The notes beneath the pieces were generated by a model. It saw nothing but the letters and a program-made list of their open reading frames with translations. It was not told where the DNA came from and ran no database searches. This document shows, piece by piece, positions 48,393-57,108 of a DNA stretch of 64,000 bases (its first letter is position 1; every line of letters begins with the position of its first letter). This stretch comes from Nocardia inohanensis NBRC 100128. Lineage in GTDB: Bacteria > Actinomycetota > Actinomycetes > Mycobacteriales > Mycobacteriaceae. Made by a program: the position numbers and the translations under genes. The stretch spans positions 1,116,001 to 1,180,000 of the forward strand of contig NZ_BDBK01000001.1 in assembly GCF_001612945.1 (NCBI RefSeq). The letters are read 5' to 3'.

Positions 48393-49025
48393 ATGTGGTC
48401 GGTAGTACTGCTGGTAGCGGCCGCCTTCGACCTCGGCTGCCTGGTGTACCTCCTGCGCTCGCCCGGGTCCGATTCGATGCGCACCGCAGTGCTCGTGGTA
48501 GTCGGTCTCGGACTCGCCTACGATGCGGCGGTTTTCGGGTCGGGCACCTTGGTAGGTGAGGGTGCGGCACTGCACGCGGCGAGTATCGGGCGCTTCCTCG
48601 GCCATGCGGTGTGCACGCCCCTGCTGTTGTTGTGGGCCGCTGATGCGCTCCCCGGACGCCCGGTCCGCCGCTGCTGGGCAGCCGTCGCGGCGGGCGCGCT
48701 CGTGGTGTGGGGCCTGGCCGACCTATCCGGTTTGCGGCTGGTGCCGAAGCATTTCGCCGATACGCTGCGCTACTCCGCCGAATCACCTTCCGGTCCACCG
48801 ATTCCCGCGCTGCTCGTCACCGCGGCCCTGCTGGTCGTCGGCCTCTCGCGGTGGCGTGCCGGTGACGGGCCATGGCTCACGGCGGGCGTGCTCGCCTTGG
48901 TTCTCGCGTCCGGTGCGGCGATCGCATGCCCGCCGCTCGGCAATCTCGGTGAATCGATACTGCTGGCCGCACTCGTCACGCACGGCGCTGCCGGCTTGCT
49001 GAGGTACGTGATAATGAGCAGGTGA
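48393..49025 (+). CDS. seven-helix membrane protein, unknown family
   Basis: About 210 residues from ATG 48393. Seven hydrophobic helices can be drawn, from VVLLVAAAFDLGCLVYLL to ESILLAALVTHGAAGLLRYV. Helix 3 has GRFLGHAVCTPLLLLWAADAL, superficially like helix C of microbial rhodopsins, but no Lys is found in the last helix for a retinal Schiff base. Its stop overlaps the TetR start (GTGA), and a carotenoid oxygenase gene follows. A role with carotenoid-derived molecules is possible. Confidence 0.7.
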   Translation: MWSVVLLVAAAFDLGCLVYLLRSPGSDSMRTAVLVVVGLGLAYDAAVFGSGTLVGEGAALHAASIGRFLGHAVCTPLLLLWAADALPGRPVRRCWAAVAAGALVVWGLADLSGLRLVPKHFADTLRYSAESPSGPPIPALLVTAALLVVGLSRWRAGDGPWLTAGVLALVLASGAAIACPPLGNLGESILLAALVTHGAAGLLRYVIMSR

Positions 49026-49645
49026 GTCAGAGCAGAAGAGGTCGTACCGGCCCGGGTCGCCCGGCCGGGATCGACAGCGTCGAGACCCGCCAGCGCGTGG
49101 TCGACGCGGCGATCGTGTGTTTCGCGCAGCACGGCTACGGTCCGGCGACCAACAGCACCATCGCGAGCATGGCCGGTATCACCGCGGGGGCGGTGTACTA
49201 CCACTTCGGCACCAAGAGCCAGCTTTTCGAAGCCGCCTGCGCGGAGGTGTACGGCCGGATCCAGGAACGCGCGGCCGTCGCGATCGCGGGCGCGCTGTCG
49301 GTGCGCGGACTGCTCAAGGCGGTGCTGGGGGTGTCGATGCAGATCAACCACGAGTTCCCGAGTCTGGCCGGGTTCGTGGCGACCGCGCCGATCGACGCGC
49401 GCCGGCACACCGAGTTGTCTGAAGCCTTCAGTGCGGTGAGCAAGGGCATGGTGGAGGGGATCGCGGACGCGGTCGTACGCGGGCAGGACGCGGGATTGAT
49501 TCCGGCGGAACTGAATCCGGTGCAGGTGGCGCGCCTGGTGCTGGCCGTGGTCGACGGTTTCGCGCATGCCGCGGCGGCCAGCGATCCGATCCAGATGGAT
49601 ATTCTCGACGACCTGTTCGAGCGGCTGCTGCTGGACGCGGCCTGA
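49022..49645 (+). CDS. TetR-family regulator
   Basis: 207 residues from GTG 49022. The HTH (about 20-65) is RQRVVDAAIVCFAQHGYGPATNSTIASMAGITAGAVYYHF, a strong TetR match. The C-terminal ligand domain is not assigned. It is coupled to the membrane protein and lies 125 bases upstream of the carotenoid oxygenase gene, which it likely regulates through the repeats at 49696-49721. Confidence 0.9.
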   Translation: MSQSRRGRTGPGRPAGIDSVETRQRVVDAAIVCFAQHGYGPATNSTIASMAGITAGAVYYHFGTKSQLFEAACAEVYGRIQERAAVAIAGALSVRGLLKAVLGVSMQINHEFPSLAGFVATAPIDARRHTELSEAFSAVSKGMVEGIADAVVRGQDAGLIPAELNPVQVARLVLAVVDGFAHAAAASDPIQMDILDDLFERLLLDAA

Positions 49646-49695
49646 ATGGTCCGGCTCGGTCTTCCGGTCATTGACACTGGAAAGCGGCGCGTGTT

Positions 49696-49721
49696 ACCAA
49701 TTAATTATCGGACCAACTAAT
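49696..49721. promoter_or_regulatory. direct repeat ACCAA(T/C)TAAT upstream of the carotenoid oxygenase gene
   Basis: Two 10-base copies with one mismatch, 16 bases apart start to start, in an AT-rich patch unlike the surrounding DNA. Likely promoter or TetR-site region for the gene at 49771. Confidence 0.5.
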
Positions 49722-49770
49722 ACCTGGTGCTGGTTGGGATCGACACCGCCGCAAGCGTTTAGGAGAGACC

Positions 49771-51219
49771 GTGGCGACAGCTCGCTATCGGGAAAGCCGC
49801 TTCCTCACCGGGCACCACCAGCCCAATCGGATGGAGGTGGACGCGCCCGACCTGTTCGTCGAGGGCGAGCTGCCGGCCGATCTTGCGGGGGTGTTCTATC
49901 GCAACGGTGCCGAACCGCTGTACCCGCCCACCGAAGAGGACTATCACTGGTTCGACGGGGACGGCATGGTCTACGCCTTCTTCCTCGGCGACGGGCGGGT
50001 CTCGATGCGGAACCGCTGGGTGCGCACCGACAAGCTGATGCTCGAATTGAAAGAGGGCAGAAGGCTTTTCGGGGTGCACGGCAACCCGGTCACGACCGAT
50101 CCGCGGGCGGCGGGGACGCGGTACAACACGGCCAACACCAACGTGATCATTCACGGCGGCAAGCTGCTGGCGCTGATGGAGGGTGCGCCGCCGGTCGAAT
50201 TGGACCCGCGCACCCTCGACACGCTCGGCGAGGAGCATTACGGCGGGGTGGTCACCACCACCTTCTCCGCGCACCCGAAGGTCGACCACCGGACCGGCGA
50301 GCTGATCAATATCGGCGTCATCGCGCGGAACAAGGGCAGGTCGCCCGAGATTCGTTACGACATCATCGATTTCGAGGGGCGGCCGACCAAGACGGAGGTC
50401 ATTCCGGTGCCGCACCAGAGCATGATGCACACCTTCTTCGTCACCGAGAACTACGTGGTGTTCCCGGTGACGCCGCTGGATGTGAGCATCCGCCGCGCCA
50501 TGAGCGGCGGGCCGATGGTGGCCTGGGATCCGGATCGCCCGACCGAGCTCGGGCTGATGCCGCGCACCGGCACCGCCGCGCAGGTGCGCTGGTTCGAGGC
50601 CGCGCCCCGGCAGATGATGCACGAGGCGAACGTGTGGGAACAGGACGGGCGGATCATCGCCGACGTCGCGGCCGCGGACGGCACGGCGCTCTTCCCGGAT
50701 ATTCACGGCCACCGGCGTTCTCACGCCGAGACCCGGCAGAGCCTGCGACGCTGGACCATCGACCCGGCGGCGGGGACGGATGTGGTGCGCGAGGAGATCC
50801 TCAACGACCGCGATATCCAATTCCCGCGCCCGGACGACCGGCTCATGACCCGGCGCAGCGATCACGCGTTCGCCAACAGCAACCTGCACTCCAGCGACGG
50901 GCGGGCCGACGGCATGGATTCGGTGCTGCGGGTGGACACCCGCACCGGTGCCGAGGACCTCTACCATTTCGGCCCGGGCGCGGCCGCCGGTGAGCTGATC
51001 TTCGCACCGCGCGTGGGCAGCACCGGCGAACTCGACGGTTACGCCTTGACTCTCGTGCATCGCGATGGGGCCGCCGAGACCGAACTGGTGGTGTTCGACG
51101 CGGGCGACCTCGCCGCCGGACCGCTGGCGCGAGTACTGATCCCGTTCCGGATTCCCAGTGGATTCCACTGCAACTACTACAGCGTGGACAGTCCGCTCTA
51201 CCGCCAGGCCATGGCATGA
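49771..51219 (+). CDS. carotenoid cleavage oxygenase 1
   Basis: 482 residues from GTG 49771. The seven-bladed-propeller oxygenase family is recognised by VFYRNGAEPLYPP, HWFDGDGMVYAFFLGDG and the four iron-binding His: FSAHPKVD, SMMHTFF, QMMHEANVW and GFHCNYYS. It cleaves a C=C bond of a carotenoid, apocarotenoid or stilbene-type substrate to aldehydes. The aldehyde dehydrogenase gene overlapping its stop (ATGA) would oxidise the product. Confidence 0.9.
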   Translation: MATARYRESRFLTGHHQPNRMEVDAPDLFVEGELPADLAGVFYRNGAEPLYPPTEEDYHWFDGDGMVYAFFLGDGRVSMRNRWVRTDKLMLELKEGRRLFGVHGNPVTTDPRAAGTRYNTANTNVIIHGGKLLALMEGAPPVELDPRTLDTLGEEHYGGVVTTTFSAHPKVDHRTGELINIGVIARNKGRSPEIRYDIIDFEGRPTKTEVIPVPHQSMMHTFFVTENYVVFPVTPLDVSIRRAMSGGPMVAWDPDRPTELGLMPRTGTAAQVRWFEAAPRQMMHEANVWEQDGRIIADVAAADGTALFPDIHGHRRSHAETRQSLRRWTIDPAAGTDVVREEILNDRDIQFPRPDDRLMTRRSDHAFANSNLHSSDGRADGMDSVLRVDTRTGAEDLYHFGPGAAAGELIFAPRVGSTGELDGYALTLVHRDGAAETELVVFDAGDLAAGPLARVLIPFRIPSGFHCNYYSVDSPLYRQAMA

Positions 51220-52739
51220 GCACGCCGGGTGCGGAGATCGAGGTGCGCAATCCCGCCGACGGGCGGGTGGTGGGGCGGGTCCGTGATCACACGGTGAGCG
51301 AAGTGGCCGCGGCGGTGACGGAGCTGCGCCGCCACCAACCCGCCTGGGCCGCCCTCGCGGTGCGCGAGCGCGCGGAATGGGTTATGCGTCTCCAGGATTG
51401 GCTGGTCGATCACGCGGCGCGCCTGACCGACGTGGTGCAATCCGAGACCGGCAAGACCCGGTTCGATGCCGAGATCGAAGTACCGTGCTCGATCGACCTG
51501 GCCCGATACTGGGCGCGTCACGCCGCGGCCTTCCTCGCCGATGAGCACCCCGCCCCGCACAGCCCGATCGGGCAGACGAAGCGACTGGTCACCACCTTCC
51601 GGCCGTATCCGGTGGTCGGCATCATCACGCCGTGGAATCTGCCGCTGATGAACCCGTGCTTCGACGCGTTCGCCGCGCTCTTGGCCGGCGCCGCGGTGGT
51701 GGTGAAGCCCTCCGAGATCACCCCGCTCAGCGCGCTGGAGTTGGCGCGCGGCTGGACGGAAATCGGTGCGCCGCCGGTGTTCACGGTGCTGACCGGCGGC
51801 GGCGAGACCGGGCGCGCCGTAGTCGGCGAGGTCGACTACGTACAGTTCACCGGATCCACCCGGACCGGCCGGGCGATCGCGGTGGCCTGCGGGGAACGTC
51901 TCATGCCCTACAGTCTGGAACTGGGCGGTAAGGATCCGGCTATCGTGCTCGCCGACGCGGACGTGGACCGCGCCGCGGCGGGCATCGTCTACGGCGGCCT
52001 GTTCAATTCCGGTCAGGCGTGTATCTCGGTAGAGCGCGTGTATGTCGAAGCGCCCGTTTACGATCGCTTCGTTTCCACCCTGACCGCTCAGGTCGAACGC
52101 CTGCGCCAAGGCCACGACGATCGCGGCTTCCGCTACGACATCGGGGCGATGGCCACCTTCGCGCAACGCGATATCGTGCAGCGCCACATCGGCGAAGCCG
52201 TCGCCGCCGGTGCGCGAATACTCAACGGCGGCAAGGCAACCGGCGTCGGCACCTTCTTCCCGCCCACCGTGCTGGTGGACGTCGACCACTCCATGTCCTG
52301 CATGACCGAGGAGACCTTCGGCCCCACCCTTCCGGTGATGCGGGTCGCCGACGAAGACGAAGCCGTGCGCCTCGCCAACGACTCGGCCTACGGATTGTCG
52401 GCCACGGTATGGACCGGCGATCGCGCCCGCGGCGAGCGGGTGGCACGCCGGCTGGAAGTGGGTGCGGTCAACATCAACGACGCCTTCGCCAACCTGGTCA
52501 ATTTCGCGCTGCCCATGGGCGGTTGGAAGGAGTCCGGGATCGGGGCGCGCTGGGGCGGAGCCGCCGGCATCCGCAAATACTGCCGCGGGCAAGCCATTAC
52601 GATTCCGCGCGGCCCGGAATTGCCGCGGGAACCCCTGTGGTACCCGGCCTCCCGCTTCCGCTCGCGGCTGGTGACCACACTGATGCGGGCCGTCGACGCC
52701 CGCGGCCTCCGCAAACTACCGATTCGGCTGCGGGGCTAG
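51216..52739 (+). CDS. aldehyde dehydrogenase, probable apocarotenal dehydrogenase
   Basis: 507 residues from ATG 51216. ALDH motifs: ITPWNLPLMNPCFDAFAALLAGAAVVVKPSE, FTGSTRTGRAI, catalytic Glu in LELGGKDP, catalytic Cys in NSGQACISVERVYV and EETFGPTLPVM. Pairing with a carotenoid oxygenase is known for retinoic and apocarotenoic acid formation, so an apocarotenal substrate is favoured. Confidence 0.9.
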   Translation: MSTPGAEIEVRNPADGRVVGRVRDHTVSEVAAAVTELRRHQPAWAALAVRERAEWVMRLQDWLVDHAARLTDVVQSETGKTRFDAEIEVPCSIDLARYWARHAAAFLADEHPAPHSPIGQTKRLVTTFRPYPVVGIITPWNLPLMNPCFDAFAALLAGAAVVVKPSEITPLSALELARGWTEIGAPPVFTVLTGGGETGRAVVGEVDYVQFTGSTRTGRAIAVACGERLMPYSLELGGKDPAIVLADADVDRAAAGIVYGGLFNSGQACISVERVYVEAPVYDRFVSTLTAQVERLRQGHDDRGFRYDIGAMATFAQRDIVQRHIGEAVAAGARILNGGKATGVGTFFPPTVLVDVDHSMSCMTEETFGPTLPVMRVADEDEAVRLANDSAYGLSATVWTGDRARGERVARRLEVGAVNINDAFANLVNFALPMGGWKESGIGARWGGAAGIRKYCRGQAITIPRGPELPREPLWYPASRFRSRLVTTLMRAVDARGLRKLPIRLRG

Positions 52740-52798
52740 CTGTTTCGCTGAGCATCGCACGAATCACGGCGCGGGTGTTCTTCGCCGCACGGAACGGT

Positions 52799-53050
52799 TC
52801 AGCGGTAGGCGACGGCGCGGGTGGGTGCGCAGGAGCGCAGGAACGGATTGCGGGCGTGCGGGTGGCGCGGGTCGGGTGATCGGGGGACGGCGGGGTCGGC
52901 GGGCATGGCGGAGGCCATGATCGACTCCCACCACGGCCGTAGTGGGCTGGGGTCGGGCCAGCGCACCACCGTGTTGTCGGGTTCCTCGTGCGTGGCGGTG
53001 CGGTGTCGTTCGGTGCCGGTGGGCGTGGCGGTAGTAGTCATCGTCGTCAT
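52799..53050 (-). CDS. small hypothetical protein
   Basis: 83 residues from ATG 53050: a low-complexity Thr-rich start, then VVRWPDPSPLRPWWESIMASAM and a Pro/Arg-rich end with CAPTRAVAYR. No signal peptide, membrane helix or known domain is visible. The intergenic stretch 52740-53168 otherwise contains only a lone GTTTC half-site at 52742, with no partner. Coding is supported mainly by the WP-rich middle, which looks like a folded or peptide motif. Confidence 0.4.
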   Translation of the reverse strand: MTTMTTTATPTGTERHRTATHEEPDNTVVRWPDPSPLRPWWESIMASAMPADPAVPRSPDPRHPHARNPFLRSCAPTRAVAYR

Positions 53051-53168
53051 CGCGGTCGTGTCCGGTGCGAAGGGCCGGGTGAGCCCGCAAGCCTGGTCCT
53101 GCTGAACGGGCCCACCCGTCGGGTAAGAGATTCGGATGTGACTGTTTTCGTCGTGCGAACCGGACCGG

Positions 53169-53588
53169 TCAGGCGTTGATGGCCTGGCGGTCGTGGTCGC
53201 GAGTGATCTCGATCTTGCGGGGCTTGGCCTTCTCCGCGACCGGCACGGTCAGGCGCAGCACGCCGTTGCGGTATTCGGCCTGGATTCGATCGGTGTCGAG
53301 GTTCTCGCCCAGGAACAGCTGGCGGGAGAAGACGCCGCGGGTGCGTTCGGCGGCGATCATCGACCGGCTCTGATCCAGTTGCGGGCGTGCGGCTTTCACG
53401 GTCACCACGTTGCGTTCGACATCGAGGTCGAGGGAGTCCGGGTCGATGCCGGGCAGATCGAACTCCACGAAGAACTCGTCGCCCTCACGCCAGGCGTCCA
53501 TCGGCATGGCTGCCGGGCGCGCGGGTGTACCGAAGACCTGCTGCGTCAGGCGATCCAGGTCACGGAAGGGATCGGTACGCATCAGCAT
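53169..53588 (-). CDS. Hsp20 small heat-shock protein
   Basis: 139 residues from ATG 53588, eight bases after AGGAGG (a GTG at 53597 would overlap that site). The alpha-crystallin domain (about 30-130) has [25 protein letters not shown] and a late [14 protein letters not shown] with the IxV-like end. It is an ATP-independent holdase. A CIRCE element and an HspR-like gene lie upstream, indicating stress control. Confidence 0.93.
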   Translation of the reverse strand: MLMRTDPFRDLDRLTQQVFGTPARPAAMPMDAWREGDEFFVEFDLPGIDPDSLDLDVERNVVTVKAARPQLDQSRSMIAAERTRGVFSRQLFLGENLDTDRIQAEYRNGVLRLTVPVAEKAKPRKIEITRDHDRQAINA

Positions 53589-53664
53589 GGTCGCCACCTC
53601 CTGCTCACTCCATTCTCGATAGAAGGAAACTCAGATTTTCTAAGTCATCTGACAGAGATAATTT

Positions 53665-53691
53665 TTAGCACTCGACTCCCGCGAGTGCAAG
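53665..53691. promoter_or_regulatory. CIRCE element (HrcA operator)
   Basis: TTAGCACTC-N9-GAGTGCAAG, matching the CIRCE consensus TTAGCACTC-N9-GAGTGCTAA in 16 of 18 arm positions. It lies between the divergent hsp20 (53588) and MerR/HspR-like (53719) genes. Confidence 0.85.
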
Positions 53692-53718
53692 TAGGCGGCG
53701 GAGGTAATCTCAGTCCGG

Positions 53719-54093
53719 ATGACCATGAACGAGATACGGGAGAGCGGTCGGATGCCAGGACGCGAGCACGGCCATCTGCCGGGTGCCGCACACGCGGTGT
53801 ATGCGATCTCGGTCGCCGCCGAACTCGCCGGCGTCGGCGTGCACACGCTGCGCCTGTACGAGCAGCAGGGGCTTGTCACCCCGGTCCGCAGTAGCGGCGG
53901 CACCCGCCGCTACAGCGGTGACGATCTCGCCCGGCTGGCCCGCATCGTCGCCTTGGCCGGGCAGGGGATCAACCTGGCCGGGATCGCGCGGATTCTGGAT
54001 CTCGAGGATGCCAACGCCGCACTTCGGGCGAGCAACGACGCCCTCATCGCGGAGCTGGGTCACACTCCGCGCCCGCGGGCGCCCCGCTCGTAA
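53719..54093 (+). CDS. MerR-family regulator, HspR-like
   Basis: 124 residues from ATG 53719 (ATG 53752 is possible). YAISVAAELAGVGVHTLRLYEQQGLVTPVRSSGGTRRYSGDDL and INLAGIARIL follow the HspR pattern. HspR represses chaperone genes by binding its own inverted repeat. Divergence from hsp20 fits this role. Both this gene and hsp20 share the CIRCE element, so HrcA may add a second layer. Confidence 0.88.
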   Translation: MTMNEIRESGRMPGREHGHLPGAAHAVYAISVAAELAGVGVHTLRLYEQQGLVTPVRSSGGTRRYSGDDLARLARIVALAGQGINLAGIARILDLEDANAALRASNDALIAELGHTPRPRAPRS

Positions 54094-54190
54094 CCGGCTC
54101 CCCGAGACCGAAGAGGCTGCGGGGGAGGCGTTCACCGCCGCCGCCCAACCGGCCGCCAACGGCAAACGCGCCCTCGTACCGGCGGCCGAC

Positions 54191-54874
54191 CTATTCCGTC
54201 GTGATGCGGTTGTGGCCGGTGAGCAGGACGTGGTCGAGTCGGGTGCGCAGGCCGATGTCCGCGGCGGGGAGGGTGCCGAGGTCGGCGATGAGTTGCGCGG
54301 CTAGGTCGCGCAGTTTGAGATTCGTTGTCTGAGAACGCCAGACGAGCACCCGGAAGGCTTGTTCGGCGGTGAGGCCGTAGCCGAGCATCAGGACGCCCTT
54401 GGCCTGTTCGATGGTGGCCCGCTGTTCGATGACGGTGGGCAGCAGCTCTTCGAGCAGTTCGTCGCGATGGGTGGCCATGGCGTCGGTGATGTCCACGTAG
54501 TAGCCGAGGGTGCCGATCACCTTGTCGTTCTCGTCGGTCACCGAATCGGAGACGACGATGACGGGGTGCTCCCGGCCGGCGGTGTCGATGATGCGGTGGC
54601 GGCTCGAGAACGGTGCGTGATCGCGGACGGAGGTGACGATCGCGGCCTCCACCCTTTCCCGGTCCTCGGGATGCTGGTGCGAGAGCAGCAGTTCGGTCGT
54701 GGGCGTGACCGTGCCGGGACGGTAGCCGAACATCTCGGCCACCTCGTCCGACCATTCCCAGCGTTCGTCGGCGAACCAGAAGCGGAACCAGCCGACGGTC
54801 TGGGGGTCACCGGCTCCGACCACGCCCTCGGCGGCGAGGGGCGCGGACGGGTCGATGTCATCTGCGGAGAGCAT
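54191..54874 (-). CDS. PAS-ANTAR signalling/antitermination protein
   Basis: 227 residues from ATG 54874. The PAS-like sensor (about 25-135) has WFRFWFADERWEWSDEVAEMFGY and LLSHQHPEDRERV, ending GTLGYYVDITDAM. The ANTAR RNA-binding domain (about 145-205) has RATIEQAKGVLMLGYGLTAEQAFRVL. Such proteins bind stem-loops to stop termination after a light, redox or ligand signal. It is followed on the same strand upstream by the carotenoid oxygenase unit, 50 bases away, without overlap. Confidence 0.9.
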   Translation of the reverse strand: MLSADDIDPSAPLAAEGVVGAGDPQTVGWFRFWFADERWEWSDEVAEMFGYRPGTVTPTTELLLSHQHPEDRERVEAAIVTSVRDHAPFSSRHRIIDTAGREHPVIVVSDSVTDENDKVIGTLGYYVDITDAMATHRDELLEELLPTVIEQRATIEQAKGVLMLGYGLTAEQAFRVLVWRSQTTNLKLRDLAAQLIADLGTLPAADIGLRTRLDHVLLTGHNRITTE

Positions 54875-54924
54875 GCAGTCAGTATCGCGCCGGCGCGCCC
54901 GAATCAGTGCGCCGCCCGTCAGGT

Positions 54925-56355
54925 TCATCCCCGCGGGGTGAAGTTGCCGTGGAAGGTCAGGGGCAGGTGGTGACGCAGGCTGCCCACGTACAGCGGGTCG
55001 GCCTCGAGGTGTGCCGCGTCCAGGACACGCAGGTGTGCCAGTGCGTTGGGGCGGTCCTGGGTGGCGACCAGCAGGTAGCCGTCGTCCTCGGCGGTCGCCC
55101 CGGGGCGCGGGGTGAAGATGGCTTCGTGGGCGAAATGGTAGGGCGGCAGCCGGTGCAGTTCTTGCCGGCCGGAGATGTTGTCCACCTTGGCGATCGCGTT
55201 CGGATAGGAGTGCCCGTCCACGCCGACCGCCAGGTAGGTGTAGCGGTTCTGCCGGCTGGTGTAGCCGAGGTTGAAGGTGGGGAAGTCGCCGCGCAGGTCG
55301 GAGAGGTCCTCGTGGATCACCCGGTCGGACTTGGTGATTCGCAGCCGCAGCAGCGAACCGCCGTAGCCGAGTGCGGCGTCGGACAGGCCGTTCTGCGCGC
55401 CGCTGAGCTGGCCGTTGAGCTGTTCCCAGCTGGCGTGATAGTTGACCAGTTCGACGACGGTGTCGGTGCCGTCCTCGTAGGAGTTGCTCAGGTGCAGGTG
55501 CATGAGCGGATCGGTGTGCAGGATGCGGGGTTTGCCGCCGTAACGGGGTAGCAGCGCGATCATGGTGCCGCGCGCGGCCTCGTACTCGATGGCCTCGATG
55601 TAGTTGCGCAGGCCCAGGCCCGCGGCCGCAATCTTGCCGATCGGGAAGACCAGCGGCGCGACCGCGAAGACCAGGTGTTTCGGGGTGAGGCCGAAGTCGT
55701 GATTGAACATGGGCCGGGGCAGCGGCACCCGGCCCACCTTGGTGAGTTTGCCGTGGCGATCGACCCGATAGCAGACCAGTCCGGGATTGGGGACCATGGC
55801 CAGGCCGAAGTTGTACATGTCGCCGGTGGCGTGATCCCACTTCGGGTGCGCGGAGAACGCGCCGAGCCATTTCAGCGCGCCGTCGAAACGGTGGACGCCG
55901 AGCGTGCCGAGATCGTCGGGATCGATCTCGGTGGGCGGCCCGCCTTCCCAGAGCGCCAGCAGTTTCCCGGCGTGCATGACCACTCCCGTGTTGGCGACAT
56001 TCGCCGGGAATTGCATGGCGTTGGTGAGGACGCCGCCGGGGCGCAGGGTGCCGAGGGCGCGGTAGGGTGCGCCCTTCGTCGCGGTGAGTGACTTGTGATA
56101 GTGCTTGGTGCGCACGAATCGATTGCGGAAGTGCACTTTTCCGTCGGTGATGGCGAATTTGGAGATCATGCCGTCGCCGTCGAACAGGTGGCCCAGTTGC
56201 TGGCCGCCCGCGTCGAGTTTGCCGGGCCCGTTGCGGTACAGCGCACCGCGCAGGTCGGCCGGGATGGCGCCCTCGAATTCGTCGATCTCGTAGTCGTATT
56301 CGTCGTACAGCGGGATGTAGTCGCGATAGGTGTCTTCTTTGACCGGGCTGGACAC
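54925..56355 (-). CDS. carotenoid cleavage oxygenase 2
   Basis: 476 residues from GTG 56355 behind AGGAGGGG. Propeller signatures: ALYRNGPGKLDAGG, HLFDGDGMISKFAI, and His ligands in FSAHPKWD, MFNHDFG, HLHLSNSYEDG and TFHGNFTPRG. It is closer to plant-type CCDs than copy 1, with LHTDPLMHLH and AHEAIFTPRPGATAEDDGYLL. It is 29 bases downstream of a DWARF27-like gene and the end of an mce operon, suggesting joint import and cleavage of a carotenoid-like lipid. Confidence 0.9.
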   Translation of the reverse strand: MSSPVKEDTYRDYIPLYDEYDYEIDEFEGAIPADLRGALYRNGPGKLDAGGQQLGHLFDGDGMISKFAITDGKVHFRNRFVRTKHYHKSLTATKGAPYRALGTLRPGGVLTNAMQFPANVANTGVVMHAGKLLALWEGGPPTEIDPDDLGTLGVHRFDGALKWLGAFSAHPKWDHATGDMYNFGLAMVPNPGLVCYRVDRHGKLTKVGRVPLPRPMFNHDFGLTPKHLVFAVAPLVFPIGKIAAAGLGLRNYIEAIEYEAARGTMIALLPRYGGKPRILHTDPLMHLHLSNSYEDGTDTVVELVNYHASWEQLNGQLSGAQNGLSDAALGYGGSLLRLRITKSDRVIHEDLSDLRGDFPTFNLGYTSRQNRYTYLAVGVDGHSYPNAIAKVDNISGRQELHRLPPYHFAHEAIFTPRPGATAEDDGYLLVATQDRPNALAHLRVLDAAHLEADPLYVGSLRHHLPLTFHGNFTPRG

Positions 56356-56384
56356 AGCCCCTCCTGACAGGTGATGGGATCGAT

Positions 56385-57086
56385 TCAGACGGCGGCGGCC
56401 GGATGGACGCGCAGGGTGCAGGACAGTCCGGGCAGGTGCGGCTCGAACTCGAGCGGCATGGGGGAGGAGGCGTCGAAGACGCTCTCGCAGGCGGCCTTGC
56501 AGCCCATCAGGCACGAATTCTGCTGCGCTACACCAGTACCCGTGGCGGTGTGCATGGCGCATTCGGGGATCTCGTAGACCAGGGTGCCGTCGGCCTCCAC
56601 CCCGGTGCGATGAATCGGCCCGACCAGGAAGGCGGCGACGGCGACCCCGGTATCCATGACCTGCGGGTAGATCGAGCGCGGCACCAGCCCGACCGATCCG
56701 AAGGCGGGCAGTACGAAACGCAGCCAGCGGCGCAGGCGGCCCGAGACCGCGGTGGCGACCAGTTCGGTGACGTCCTCGCTGGGCAGGTGCTTGACCAATT
56801 CCCCGGCGGTCCACTCCAGTTCGCTGACGAACTGGCCGTAGCGTCGCTGCCAGGAGCGTCGCGGCGACTCCAGGGCCAGGCCCCGCACCCGGTGCGCGGT
56901 CAGCGCGGTCCAGCCGGCGTCGACCGCGGCGCGATCGTCGGTGACCATGCGCAGCACCGGCAGCAGCACGCCCTCGGGGATATCGCCCACGCGCCGGAGC
57001 ATGGAGCGCATGATGAGATCGTCGCGCAGCGCGGCGACGGGGCCGGTTTCGTGGCTCGTATCGTCTTGTCGGGTAATCATTTTCAC
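56385..57086 (-). CDS. DWARF27-like (DUF4033-like) carotenoid isomerase candidate
   Basis: About 233 residues from GTG 57086 (ATG 57080 possible). The C-terminal Cys-rich region resembles plant D27: VYEIPECAMHTATGTGVAQQ, NSCLMGCKAACESVF, then MPLEFEPHLPGLSC, in the order of plant CR(Y/F)LE, C-GMC-NLC and MPLTM-PN-DMSC. A hydrophobic, Arg-rich stretch (RRWLRFVLPAFGSVGLV) precedes it. D27 uses iron to isomerise all-trans-beta-carotene ahead of CCD7. Its adjacency to a CCD gene supports the call, but the similarity is short. Confidence 0.55.
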   Translation of the reverse strand: MKMITRQDDTSHETGPVAALRDDLIMRSMLRRVGDIPEGVLLPVLRMVTDDRAAVDAGWTALTAHRVRGLALESPRRSWQRRYGQFVSELEWTAGELVKHLPSEDVTELVATAVSGRLRRWLRFVLPAFGSVGLVPRSIYPQVMDTGVAVAAFLVGPIHRTGVEADGTLVYEIPECAMHTATGTGVAQQNSCLMGCKAACESVFDASSPMPLEFEPHLPGLSCTLRVHPAAAV

Positions 57087-57108
57087 TTCTTCCCCCCGTG
57101 GCGGAATG

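Noticed and set aside
48393..49025. Microbial rhodopsin next to a carotenoid oxygenase.
   Set aside because: Seven helices and a TPLLLL stretch are present, but the final helix has no Lys for a retinal Schiff base and the retinal-pocket Trp/Asp pattern is missing.
49566..50993. A 475-codon frame overlapping the carotenoid oxygenase on the same strand.
   Set aside because: The overlapping frame at 49771 holds all four iron-binding His motifs and a ribosome site; this one is Arg/Gly-rich without any motif.
52740..52760. A GTTTC-N7 half-site just after the ALDH stop, resembling the regulon operator.
   Set aside because: The second half reads ATCGC, there is no third half-site, and no gene starts nearby in a suitable position.
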